64,000 nucleotides of DNA from assembly GCA_022448945.1 (NCBI GenBank), contig JAKVCV010000017.1, forward strand, positions 60,710 through 124,709. Direction: 5' to 3'. Of this stretch, positions 18,793 to 28,227 are shown in pieces. The first letter of the stretch is position 1. Every line of letters begins with the position of its first letter. The translations under genes were made by a program, and so were the position numbers. The notes beneath the pieces were generated by a model. That model saw only the letters and a program-made list of their open reading frames with translations, made no database searches and was not told where the DNA came from. Source of the stretch: Saprospiraceae bacterium. Lineage in GTDB: Bacteria; Bacteroidota; Bacteroidia; Chitinophagales; Saprospiraceae.

Positions 18793-19923
18793 ATGATTCC
18801 CATTCAAATGGTCGACCTTAAAGGACAGTATAAAGCCATTAAAGAAGAAATAAATGCAGCGGTTTTAGATTGTATAGAGAGTGCAGCTTTTATCAATGGT
18901 CCACAGGTAAAATCTTTCAAAAATAATTTAGAAAGATATTTAGGGGTTTCCTCTGTAATTCCATGTGCAAATGGAACAGATGCTCTTCAAATAGCACTAA
19001 TGGCATTGGGCCTTAAACCTGGTGATGAAGTGATAGTACCAGCTTTTACTTATGTTGCTACTGCTGAAGTAATTGGATTATTAGGGCTTACCCCCGTTAT
19101 GGTAGATGTCGACATTGACACCTTTAACACTACTGCTGAATTAATAGAAGCTGCTATAACAGACAAAACTAGGGCTATTGTTCCTGTGCATTTGTTTGGA
19201 CAAAGTGTAGATATGGAGCCAATAATTCATCTATGTGAAAAACAGAATATCTTTATTATAGAAGATAACGCACAGGCAATTGGTTCAGATTACAGATTTT
19301 CTGATGGGAAAACCCAAAAAACTGGTACATTAGGTCATATTGGTTGTACATCTTTCTACCCTTCAAAGAACCTTGGTGCATATGGTGATGGAGGAGCAAT
19401 CTTCACAAATGATACAGCACTAGGTAAACAACTACATATGATTTCAAGTCATGGACAAAGTAAACGTTATTATCATGATTATATTGGCGTCAATTCCAGA
19501 CTTGATTCGATTCAAGCAGCTATTCTAGACATTAAACTATCTAAACTAGATGAATATATTAGAGCAAGACAATTTGTTGCTCATTATTATGATAATAATT
19601 TAGTAAATATACCTGCGGTAAAAACTCCAGTGTGTCAACACAACTCAACGCATGTATATCATCAATACACAATAAAAGTGCCTTCTGACAAAAGGAATAA
19701 ACTACAGGATTTTCTAAAAACTAAAGGTATTCCTTCAATGATCTACTACCCCGTTCCACTTAATGAGCAAAAAGCTTTCAAACATATAACAAAAACAAAC
19801 CATTCAAAATTACCTGTTACAAAAGCACTGTGTAATACTGTAATTTCTTTGCCAATTCATACAGAAATGGATGAAGAACAATTGGAGTATATATGTAAAT
19901 CTATTATGACTTTTTTTAATTAG
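18793..19923 (+). CDS. DegT/DnrJ/EryC1/StrS family sugar aminotransferase
   Basis: A 376-residue PLP aminotransferase that transfers an amino group to a keto-sugar nucleotide, normally for surface polysaccharide or glycoprotein sugars. Clear blocks are MVDLKGQYKAIKEEI, CANGTDALQIALMALG, PAFTYVATAEVIGLLG, the PLP-contact Asp in IIEDNAQAIG, and the catalytic Lys in FYPSKNLGAYGDGGA. C-terminal SLPIHTEMDEEQLEYI is also typical. No glycosyltransferase or sugar-nucleotide genes adjoin it, which is unusual because this family is usually embedded in polysaccharide clusters. The specific sugar is unknown. Confidence 0.9.
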   Translation: MIPIQMVDLKGQYKAIKEEINAAVLDCIESAAFINGPQVKSFKNNLERYLGVSSVIPCANGTDALQIALMALGLKPGDEVIVPAFTYVATAEVIGLLGLTPVMVDVDIDTFNTTAELIEAAITDKTRAIVPVHLFGQSVDMEPIIHLCEKQNIFIIEDNAQAIGSDYRFSDGKTQKTGTLGHIGCTSFYPSKNLGAYGDGGAIFTNDTALGKQLHMISSHGQSKRYYHDYIGVNSRLDSIQAAILDIKLSKLDEYIRARQFVAHYYDNNLVNIPAVKTPVCQHNSTHVYHQYTIKVPSDKRNKLQDFLKTKGIPSMIYYPVPLNEQKAFKHITKTNHSKLPVTKALCNTVISLPIHTEMDEEQLEYICKSIMTFFN

Positions 19924-19940
19924 ATAAAGAATTGAAAAGC

Positions 19941-19975
19941 AAAGACGACAAAACCAAATTAGTTTTGTCGTCTTT
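19941..19975. terminator. Bidirectional terminator between the aminotransferase and the SprB-like adhesin
   Basis: A perfect 14-bp inverted repeat (arms 19941-19954, AAAGACGACAAAAC, and 19962-19975) has a 7-nt loop. It separates two convergent genes and has A/T-rich ends on both sides. Confidence 0.9.
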
Positions 19976-20002
19976 ATAATATCAAAATCAGATAAAAGCT
20001 AA

Positions 20003-23000
20003 CTATCTAATTAATGTGAATTCTCCTTTAGTAACTTGATTAGGAACGCCTCCTCCGAGATTATATTCTATTAAATAAAGATACACTTCCGTAGGCTGCT
20101 CTACACCTTGAAACCGACCATCCCAACCACCATTTTCGAGTGTGTCACCATTATAAATTTCTTGACTCCACCTATTGAAAACTCTAAATGTAATGATTTC
20201 ATTTACAGTTAATCCTATGGGGAAATACATATCATTAAATCCATCACCATTGGGAGTAAATGCATCAGGCATTCCATTAAAAATAGATTGAACATTTAAA
20301 ACAACTACCCCTGAAGTATCACAACCTGAACTATCTGTTGCAGTAGCAGTAATAGTTAAAGTATATGATCCAGAAATATTGGACATTGCTATAGTAGAGT
20401 GGTCTGTATCATTACCAAAATTAACATCTGAACTTACTGATGACCAACTATAAATCACACCTAAACCAGATTGATCATTCCCCCCATCTACATCTACTGA
20501 AGAGCCTAATTCTACGGTAGCTGAATCTTGACCAACTAGATTAATAAATGGATTAATGGCAGGAATAAATGGAGCTCCAACCCCACCAGTTTGAACAAAA
20601 GTACATCCTGAACTATTTGTAATAGTAACTGAATACGTTCCAAGGGCTAATCCGGAAACATTTTGTGTTGTTGTACCATTATCCCAAAGATAAGAATAAG
20701 ATCCTGAAGTATTTATACCTAAAACACCTATTGGGTTGAGATCACAATCTACTATTCCAACAATTGTATCAAGAGGCACATCCGTGCTATCTAATGGAGA
20801 ACTTGGAGAAACCGGAATTCCACTCGCTACATAAGTACATCCAACCGTGTCAGTAACTGTAACTGAATATGTACTTGAAGAAAGACCTGTAGCAATTGCT
20901 GTTGTTTGGCTGTTAGCAGTAACATCCCATAAATATGAGTATCCAGGGGTTCCTCCCGAAGGCACGGCTGTTGCAGTACCATCATTTATAGAAGTACAAC
21001 CAACAGGTGTAGATGAGTATGAAACTAGAATTTCAGATGGCTCAGTTATGCTAGTATTAAAAAAGTAATTACAATTATTAGCATCAGTAACAGAAAGAGA
21101 ATAGAGCCCCGCACTTAAACCCGTTACAGTAGAAGTTGTTGAACCAATTGGCTGCCAATCATAAGAATAATTTGGTGTCCCTCCAGTAACTAAAACCATT
21201 AATGAGCCATCATTACCACTATTACAGGACACCATCGCAGAATCAAGTAATATTACATTAAGTCCTGAGTCAGGTTCAGTTACAGATACAATCAAGGTGT
21301 CCTGACAAGACCCTGTACTTGACACTGTAAGGTAATAGGTTCCTGAAGACAAATTATTCAAATTCGATGTAGTGTTACCCGTATTCCATAAATATGTATA
21401 TGAACTTACGCCTGACGAAGTAATTATACTCCCTGTACTATCTCCATTACATCCAACATTGACAACTGAGGAGAGTGAAATATCAATTGAATCCACTATT
21501 ACTATAATAGAGTCTGTCATAGCACATAAAGCTCCTGTTCCAACACTCGCAGACACGACATAAGTGGTAGTTGCCTGAGGGTTTGCATATGGATTCACAA
21601 TTGTATCATTACTCAAGCTGGAACTAGGTGACCAACTAATAACAGTAGCATTGGTATTAACTAGTAACTGTACTGAATCTCCTGGACAGATATAAAAAGT
21701 GTCAGCAGGCAAAGAGAAAAACGGTTGTAAAATACTATCACAAATAGTAGTTACACATCCATTAGTATCCGTTGCAGTAACACAATAATAACCTGCAGGC
21801 AAATTAAATGCATCCTCGGAAGTAGATCCATTTGACCAATTGAAAGAAAACGGAGTTGTACCTCCAACTACAGTAAGATCAATTGCCCCTGTAGTATCTC
21901 CAAAACAATCAACTGGGGTCGTTGAAAGAGAGGCCACCAAAACATTTGGCTCAGTTAAAGTATATACAGTTGTTGCTGTACACCCATAATCATTAGTAAC
22001 AGTAACTGTATAGGTTCCTGCTGCAAGACCTGAAATATTCTGTGTTGAATCACCATTACTCCAAATATAGCTAACGCTACCATTCCCTGTACTCCCCGAA
22101 CCAGAAACATTACATCCATTAAGAGAACCTCCGACTTGTGGGCTCCAATTACCTATCCCATCGGGATCTCTAACTATAGAGGTTCCGTTTACAAAACCTG
22201 AGGGGGCAGTTTCAAAAGAAGTTATAGTAGGTATCGTAACAGAGGAAACACATCCTCCTGTACCAATTGTATTAACAACCTGTCCTCCTGGAGTATTACC
22301 AGTTGTTGGTGAACCATAGACGACCCCCTGAACAAAAATTCCAGCATCATCATAAAGTGCTATATATTCTCCCCCATCAGTTAAAATCAGTAATGATTGC
22401 CCGCCAGTACCTTCAGTAAAACAGGCACAATTTTCGGCATCAAGATCAAAGGTGCCAACTCCCCAAACAGTATCATTTCCTATAGTATAAAACCCATCAC
22501 TAGGAATTGTAGTCCCAGGAGGTATGGTAATGGACCAATCTCCATCCGTAAGTACATAACATCCAATATCGGCACCGGCTGGACCAATTAATTCAATATA
22601 TTCGCCTGTATTAGGATCAACACCATTACTATTTACCGGACGATACATAATTTCATTTAAGACAACTTGATTCGAAAAGCAACCCGTTGAGCTAGTATCA
22701 CCAGTAGCAGTAGTGTAAATTACGCCTGTACTATCCCCATTGCAACCAACATCAATTGCACTGTCTACTACTACTTCTATAAAACCTAGAGTCGTTACCT
22801 CAACGGTATCAGTTGTAGTACAACCATTTGTATCTGACACTACTACAATATATGTACTATCAATCAACCCTGTAATATCTTGCAAAGTTGAACCATTAGA
22901 CCAGTTATATATAATTCCTCCAGTTCCACCAGAAACAGAAATATTAATAAATCCATTCGCAGATCCTGTACAAACAACATTTGCAACTGTATCAATACTC

Positions 23001-26000
23001 ATTGCAAGAGTGTTGGGTTCACCTATTGTAACAATATCTGTAGCTGTACAGCCATTAAAATCGGTAATAGTAACCTGATTAACACCAGCACCTAATCCTG
23101 AAACAACAGCTGTAGTTTGACCATTATTCCAAACAAAAGAAAATGGACTAGTTCCACCGCTTCCTGTTGCAGAAACTTCACCATCTAAAGCACCAAAACA
23201 ACTCACATCTGTGCCATTAAAATTTGAAGTAACAGAAGCAGTGACAGATACAGCAACTGACTGAGTAATTGTTACAGAAGTAGTAGCTGTACAACTATTA
23301 TTATCTGTAACTGTTACTGTATAAGTATTTGCCATCAAACCAGTTGCATCTTCTAAAGTAGATCCATTAGACCATATATAGGTATAAACCCCTGTTCCGC
23401 CACTAGCAGTAATATATGCAGCACCTATTGAAGTTGAACAACCACCCTGACTTGTACTATCAACAACTACAGTTAAAAAAGCAGGTTCTGTAATTGTGAC
23501 ACCAGAAGTTGCCGAACAGCCACTTATATCAGATACCGTTACTGTATAAATATTGGCAGACAATCCAGAAATATCTTCCGTTGTTGCACCATTGGACCAA
23601 TTGTAGGTCAGTGTTCCTGTTCCTCCAGTAGCACTAGTATATATAGAAGCTGTTGCTCCTCCATTACAATCAACATTATTACTACTATCAATACTAATAG
23701 TTACAGCTATAGGTTCATATATAGTAGTATCATTTATAATAGTACAAATTTGCAAGGGCACAAGAGAAATAGTGTCAGTAATAGTCAAGGTATAACTCCC
23801 TGCAGCCAATCCACAAATACTATCAACACTTTCACCATTAGACCACATATACCCTAAAACGCCACTACTTCCTGTTACACTAGCTACTATACAGCCATCA
23901 GATGAACCGTTACAATTTGTATTTGTTGTTGTAAAACCAATAGTCCCAGAAGCAGTATTACTAACTATTCCTGAGGCTGTCGATGTACAACCACTATTAT
24001 CAGTTACAGTTATTGTATAACTACTTGCTGTCAACCCAGAAATATCTTCTGTTGTTGCACCATTGGACCAACTATAACTAAATACACCTGTTCCTCCTGA
24101 TGTTGTTTGATACAAGATTCCAGATGAATCACTACATGCTGTATTAAGAGAACTATCAATTGTAATTAAAATTGAATTGGGTTCTATTAGAGTAGTCGAA
24201 ATTTCATCAGTACAACCATTAGCATCGGATACGGTAACAGAATAATTACCACTTGCTAATCCTGTCAAATCCTCTGCAACCATCGCATTTGACCATATAT
24301 AACTATATGCAGTTGTGCCTCCTGAGACAGAAATATATACACTACCATCCAAAATACCATTACAAGAAGGATTGGTTGTGCTGTCAATAGCTACTGACAA
24401 AAGTCCAGGTTCAGTAATTGTAATACTGGAAGTAGCTGTACAACCATTATTATCTGAAACTGTTACCGTATAAACATTAGAAGTTAATCCAGAAACATCT
24501 TCTGAAGTAGATCCATTAGACCAACTATAAGCAAGTACTCCAGTACCCCCACTCGCACTAATGAATATGGAGCCTGTTGAGTCTCCAAAACAGTCAACAT
24601 TTATAGTGCTATCTACACTAACTAGTACTGGAGAAGGTTCTGATAATATTGTCACTGAAGCGGTATCTGTACATCCATCACCATTGGTAACTGTCACTAT
24701 ATATGTCCCTACTCCAAGACCCGTGGCCACTGCCGTGGTCTGCCCATCAGACCATAGATAGCCCAATGGTGGTGGTGGCGGAAATGGTGGTGGTGGTGGC
24801 CCAACAAAAAACTCCTGTACATATGCTTCACCATCAGCAGCACCATTACAACTTATTTGTGACCCATTATAATTCGATATAACTGATGCAGTAACCAGTA
24901 ATCCAGGTAGTGTATTTACAAATGATGTATTAGTAGCTGTACAACCATTGGCATCTGATACCGTTACTGTATATGTACTGCCACCTGCCAATCCACTTAT
25001 GTCCTCCACAGTTGAACCATTTGACCAGTTATAAGTATATGGCCCAATCCCGCCTGTAACACTAATAGAAACTGAACCTAAATCTGTACATGATTCATCT
25101 GAAAAACTATCTATATTCACATTTAAAACAGGCGGCTCAGAAACTAAATGTGGTCCCGAAATCGACTGGCAGCCTCTTGGGTCAGTAACAGTTAGTGTAT
25201 ATGAATTAGCTGTCAATCCAGAAATGTCTTCAATTGCAACACCGTTAGACCAATTCATTGAATAAACCATTGGTGCACCTATACATGTAGTGGTAAATAC
25301 AGACCCTAATGTTGGACTTGGTCCATCGGAGAAAATCGTAACACCTCCAAGCACTAAATTATAAGATACATCTGTTTCAAACATCCCTCCTCCATAATTA
25401 TATATCAACTCTAAACTTTGACCATGTGGGACAACAATTGTTGCAGAAGCTGAACTTGTTCCAACGGAATAATTGCCTACTGAAACCCCATTAACGACTG
25501 CATCAATATAGGATCCTTCCCAACCATCGCCAAATGAATCAAACATATCAAGTGTATAAGTACAATCAGCTGTGTCAGCAACAACAGTGACATCTATTGC
25601 ACCATCATTGCCACCATTACAGGAAACATTGGTTATAGAATCTAAAGTAATTAATGGCAATGATGTAGTATTTACATTAATATTTGTAGCACATCCATTT
25701 CCATCAACAACTGATACAGATATAACTTGACCTGGAGTATAACCGGTAAATACAAGTGTTTCACCTTGGCTTCCAGATTGCACCATAGTTCCTGAACCAG
25801 TATTTGTCACCGTATACAAACTTGCAGGATCATGCCCAGGAAGGCCACCACTAAGGCTAATGGTTGTTTGAGTACAATTTTCAGTTATAGAACCAGTAAT
25901 TAAATCCAAGAAGACCAGTTCTATCGGTGTACCCATAGCATAACAAGTATCGTTGTTATTATCATAATTAATTACACCATTAGGATCTCCATTATCATCT

Positions 26001-27436
26001 CCATCATCCATAGTAATAGGAACAAACCAAACATTAGTTGGCAATGAGGCACCTAAAACTATGCTGGCATCATTATTACAATCAGAAAAACTATCTCCAG
26101 TCCAAAACAAAGAAGAAAAATTAGGGTCAAGGTCAGGTTCTAATGATAGATTAGGAACACCTGTATAAATTGCATACATTAACTCTGGAGCTTCACCAAG
26201 AGTTGGAGGTGGCAAAACAAAATTGCTATCAGTAATAATATCATAACAATCGCCTTTACACAAAACCAAAGGACTTGTCGCAGGATTACCATTTATAAAG
26301 CTTGTTACTGTACCAGCATCAGCGGCACATGTAGTAGCACAAGTAGTAAAAAAAGTTACATTGCCAGTACATCCATTTCCATCATCTGTAATGCTAACCA
26401 TAAGGGTTTGACCTGATGTATAACCAGAGAAAGTCAAGGTCTCTCCCTGGGCACCAGATTGCACCATAACACCAGGGCCCGCATTTGTCACAGTATACGA
26501 TCCAGAACTACTATGCGAAGGATAACCTCCAGTAAGCGTAATGACAGTTGTTCCTGTAGTACAATTTTCATTTCCAGTTCCGGTAATATCATCTAAATAG
26601 ACAACCTCTATTGGCGTACCCATTGCAAAACAATTATCATTATTATTATCATAGTTGATGATACCATTGGGATCTCCATCATTATCACTATCATCCATAG
26701 TTATAGGAACTAGCCAAAAGTTATTGGGCAAAAGTGCTCCTAAGACTATACTAGCACTATTATTACAATCTGTGAAATCATCTCCAGTCCAAAACAAAGA
26801 AGAAAAATTAGGATCAAGGTCAGGCTCTAATGATAAATTTGGAATCCCTGTATAAAGGCCATACATTAACTCTGGAGACTCTCCAGGTGTCGGGGGAGGT
26901 AAAATAAAATTACTATCCGTAAGGACATCAAAACAATCTCCCTTACATAAAATTAGTGGACTAGAAGCGGCAGTCCCATTTACCAAAACCGTTTGTGTTC
27001 CAACATCAGCGCTACATGAGCCACCACGAGTCACATCAAGGTTAATGCAACTTGTACCACTAAGACAAGGATATTCATCAATCAAGAGATTAGCAACACC
27101 TGTAAATGTAGCGATCCAAGTAATTATTGCAGGGCCTCCAATATTTCCACAACCATCATCATCAGTTGCCTGAATAACTGTGCCTGCAGTATTATATAAA
27201 GTCATTGTGACATCAACTGTTGTTGTACCACAAGTAGAAAACACATACGTTTCTCCTGATATTACACTAACTGTAATTAAGTCACCACCAAACACGCAGG
27301 CATCGGTGGCCGTCATCCCAGGACCTGAAGGTGTCAAATCTGTCCATAAAATATTATCAAAAGGACAATTTTGTGACTGGGCAGTTGGTCCGAAAAGATA
27401 AAAGAAGATAAAAAAGATTGTAAATCTAAGTTTCAT
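20003..27436 (-). CDS. Giant SprB-repeat surface adhesin with T9SS type B (CHU_C) sorting domain
   Basis: A 2477-residue secreted protein with an N-terminal signal peptide (about 1-21, ending AQSQ). Order of parts: an N-terminal beta domain (22-140); two tandem copies of one module (141-369 and 370-590); about 17 SprB-type repeats from 592 on; an Ig/PKD-like unit rich in Ser, Asn and Thr; a second PKD-like unit (VIYSWSSVSSDVNFG); and a CHU_C domain (AFTPNGDGFNDMYFPIG to the end) that directs T9SS export and surface attachment. SprB repeats follow CNG-DG-GGT-Y.WSNG-D.SGL-GY.VTVTD.NGC-EP. Several repeats carry insertions: a 'DSFGDGW' beta domain, a proline run (880-890) and a lamin-tail domain. 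SprB-like proteins are mobile adhesins in gliding bacteria; gliding of this strain is not shown by the window. Confidence 0.93.
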   Translation of the reverse strand: MKLRFTIFFIFFYLFGPTAQSQNCPFDNILWTDLTPSGPGMTATDACVFGGDLITVSVISGETYVFSTCGTTTVDVTMTLYNTAGTVIQATDDDGCGNIGGPAIITWIATFTGVANLLIDEYPCLSGTSCINLDVTRGGSCSADVGTQTVLVNGTAASSPLILCKGDCFDVLTDSNFILPPPTPGESPELMYGLYTGIPNLSLEPDLDPNFSSLFWTGDDFTDCNNSASIVLGALLPNNFWLVPITMDDSDNDGDPNGIINYDNNNDNCFAMGTPIEVVYLDDITGTGNENCTTGTTVITLTGGYPSHSSSGSYTVTNAGPGVMVQSGAQGETLTFSGYTSGQTLMVSITDDGNGCTGNVTFFTTCATTCAADAGTVTSFINGNPATSPLVLCKGDCYDIITDSNFVLPPPTLGEAPELMYAIYTGVPNLSLEPDLDPNFSSLFWTGDSFSDCNNDASIVLGASLPTNVWFVPITMDDGDDNGDPNGVINYDNNNDTCYAMGTPIELVFLDLITGSITENCTQTTISLSGGLPGHDPASLYTVTNTGSGTMVQSGSQGETLVFTGYTPGQVISVSVVDGNGCATNINVNTTSLPLITLDSITNVSCNGGNDGAIDVTVVADTADCTYTLDMFDSFGDGWEGSYIDAVVNGVSVGNYSVGTSSASATIVVPHGQSLELIYNYGGGMFETDVSYNLVLGGVTIFSDGPSPTLGSVFTTTCIGAPMVYSMNWSNGVAIEDISGLTANSYTLTVTDPRGCQSISGPHLVSEPPVLNVNIDSFSDESCTDLGSVSISVTGGIGPYTYNWSNGSTVEDISGLAGGSTYTVTVSDANGCTATNTSFVNTLPGLLVTASVISNYNGSQISCNGAADGEAYVQEFFVGPPPPPFPPPPPLGYLWSDGQTTAVATGLGVGTYIVTVTNGDGCTDTASVTILSEPSPVLVSVDSTINVDCFGDSTGSIFISASGGTGVLAYSWSNGSTSEDVSGLTSNVYTVTVSDNNGCTATSSITITEPGLLSVAIDSTTNPSCNGILDGSVYISVSGGTTAYSYIWSNAMVAEDLTGLASGNYSVTVSDANGCTDEISTTLIEPNSILITIDSSLNTACSDSSGILYQTTSGGTGVFSYSWSNGATTEDISGLTASSYTITVTDNSGCTSTASGIVSNTASGTIGFTTTNTNCNGSSDGCIVASVTGSSGVLGYMWSNGESVDSICGLAAGSYTLTITDTISLVPLQICTIINDTTIYEPIAVTISIDSSNNVDCNGGATASIYTSATGGTGTLTYNWSNGATTEDISGLSANIYTVTVSDISGCSATSGVTITEPAFLTVVVDSTSQGGCSTSIGAAYITASGGTGVYTYIWSNGSTLEDATGLMANTYTVTVTDNNSCTATTSVTITQSVAVSVTASVTSNFNGTDVSCFGALDGEVSATGSGGTSPFSFVWNNGQTTAVVSGLGAGVNQVTITDFNGCTATDIVTIGEPNTLAMSIDTVANVVCTGSANGFINISVSGGTGGIIYNWSNGSTLQDITGLIDSTYIVVVSDTNGCTTTDTVEVTTLGFIEVVVDSAIDVGCNGDSTGVIYTTATGDTSSTGCFSNQVVLNEIMYRPVNSNGVDPNTGEYIELIGPAGADIGCYVLTDGDWSITIPPGTTIPSDGFYTIGNDTVWGVGTFDLDAENCACFTEGTGGQSLLILTDGGEYIALYDDAGIFVQGVVYGSPTTGNTPGGQVVNTIGTGGCVSSVTIPTITSFETAPSGFVNGTSIVRDPDGIGNWSPQVGGSLNGCNVSGSGSTGNGSVSYIWSNGDSTQNISGLAAGTYTVTVTNDYGCTATTVYTLTEPNVLVASLSTTPVDCFGDTTGAIDLTVVGGTTPFSFNWSNGSTSEDAFNLPAGYYCVTATDTNGCVTTICDSILQPFFSLPADTFYICPGDSVQLLVNTNATVISWSPSSSLSNDTIVNPYANPQATTTYVVSASVGTGALCAMTDSIIVIVDSIDISLSSVVNVGCNGDSTGSIITSSGVSSYTYLWNTGNTTSNLNNLSSGTYYLTVSSTGSCQDTLIVSVTEPDSGLNVILLDSAMVSCNSGNDGSLMVLVTGGTPNYSYDWQPIGSTTSTVTGLSAGLYSLSVTDANNCNYFFNTSITEPSEILVSYSSTPVGCTSINDGTATAVPSGGTPGYSYLWDVTANSQTTAIATGLSSSTYSVTVTDTVGCTYVASGIPVSPSSPLDSTDVPLDTIVGIVDCDLNPIGVLGINTSGSYSYLWDNGTTTQNVSGLALGTYSVTITNSSGCTFVQTGGVGAPFIPAINPFINLVGQDSATVELGSSVDVDGGNDQSGLGVIYSWSSVSSDVNFGNDTDHSTIAMSNISGSYTLTITATATDSSGCDTSGVVVLNVQSIFNGMPDAFTPNGDGFNDMYFPIGLTVNEIITFRVFNRWSQEIYNGDTLENGGWDGRFQGVEQPTEVYLYLIEYNLGGGVPNQVTKGEFTLIR
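24767..24799 (-). repeat. Proline-codon microrepeat in the adhesin
   Basis: Ten CCA or CCG proline codons interrupted by one Phe codon encode PPPPPFPPPPP (residues 880-890). They sit where other SprB repeats have the GGT loop before Y.WS(N/D)G. The tract is a repeat of one triplet and could expand or contract by slippage. Confidence 0.8.
25664..27016 (-). repeat. Tandem duplication of a module of about 225 residues inside the adhesin
   Basis: Two consecutive coding repeats (27016-26330 and 26329-25664) encode residues 141-369 and 370-590. Both start with C-A/S-A-D, contain LCKGDC, PELMY, an identical block PNLSLEPDLDPNFSSLFWTGD, PITMDD, a YDNNND acidic loop and a MVQSG.QGETL.F.GYT segment. 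The acidic loops (SDNDGDPNGIINYDNNND) look calcium-binding by composition. Confidence 0.85.
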
Positions 27437-27486
27437 TATGTTAAAATTTAGGGGACTCGTAAAACAGGTTATTTGCTGACAATTCG

Positions 27487-27945
27487 CTATTCAATAATTT
27501 CATACCTAGCGGCATTAGCATCAATAACAGCTCTTCGGGCAGGTGGCAGGTTATCATAAACAGCTCGTGAAATCTTTTGAACTTGATTTTTATCCATTTT
27601 TAATTCAGGATGTTTATCTAAGTAAAGTTCTTTTGCTAAATGATAATTAGTTGCATCCTGAAGATGATCTCCTGTTTTGTTATAACTTATTAGGCTTGTT
27701 TTTTTTCCTTCTTGGATATTTTTAGACACTTTAAATTGTCCTTCTCGATATGCAAGATTATTTGACACAATGGACTTAGTCACAGAGGAAGATACAATTG
27801 TTTTTGAGGCAGATTTCAATGCAGGTTTAAGTGCCCTCGCCCTACTTCTTTGATCAATTTTGTTTATAGTAGCCTCTGGTTGTTGAGAATATATATTACT
27901 GTTCATTAACAACCATAGAAATAGGGTAGAAATTAGGTATTTCAT
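27487..27945 (-). CDS. Small secreted protein upstream of the adhesin gene
   Basis: A protein of about 152 residues with a signal peptide (MKYLISTLFLWLLMNSNIYSQ) if started at ATG 27945. An ATG 42 nt upstream (27987) would add a 14-residue extension that makes a poorer signal. The mature part is basic, helical and rich in Ser, Lys and Ala (RSRARALKPALKSASKTIVSSS). It ends with KISRAVYDNLPPARRAVIDANAARYEIIE. No family recognised. It ends 50 bp before the adhesin start on the same strand, so the two are probably co-transcribed. It does not resemble the PorP/SprF outer-membrane proteins that usually accompany SprB-like adhesins. Confidence 0.65.
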   Translation of the reverse strand: MKYLISTLFLWLLMNSNIYSQQPEATINKIDQRSRARALKPALKSASKTIVSSSVTKSIVSNNLAYREGQFKVSKNIQEGKKTSLISYNKTGDHLQDATNYHLAKELYLDKHPELKMDKNQVQKISRAVYDNLPPARRAVIDANAARYEIIE

Positions 27946-28083
27946 AACTAAAAATGTTAATTTGAATTTACTAAAAGGGTATTTCATGCTAATATAACAA
28001 TAGTATACTAAATACTCAACTAAAAAGTAAACTATTACTTAATGGCAAACGAATATTAACACTTAAAATAGGACAACAGACAT

Positions 28084-28112
28084 AAAAAGGCAAATAATAT
28101 ATATTTAGCCTT
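28084..28112 (-). terminator. Possible terminator downstream of the cyclodeaminase gene
   Basis: On the minus strand a hairpin with an AAGGC/GCCTT outer stem and an inner AAATA/TATTT pairing is followed by a T run. It lies about 115 bp after the stop of the formiminotransferase-cyclodeaminase gene. The stem is short and AT-rich. Confidence 0.4.
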
Positions 28113-28227
28113 ATAAAAAACAGGTCATAAGAAGCGCATGTTTTTTTAATTAAAGGCTATTCGTATAAAAACACCAACCCCAATAAATTTGGAATAACAA
28201 AATTATGGGATTGTTTAAATTATTACA

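Noticed and set aside
22740..23078. A 112-codon plus-strand frame (and similar ones at 20847, 21372, 24561 and 26655) inside the adhesin
   Set aside because: These are antisense shadows of the repeated, Thr/Ser/Val-rich adhesin coding sequence. Their translations mirror the repeats and have no independent signals.
20003..25660. Regularly spaced DNA similarity that could suggest a repeat array or CRISPR
   Set aside because: The periodicity of about 230 bp follows the protein repeat and is in frame throughout. Repeats are diverged and there are no identical short repeats with unique spacers.
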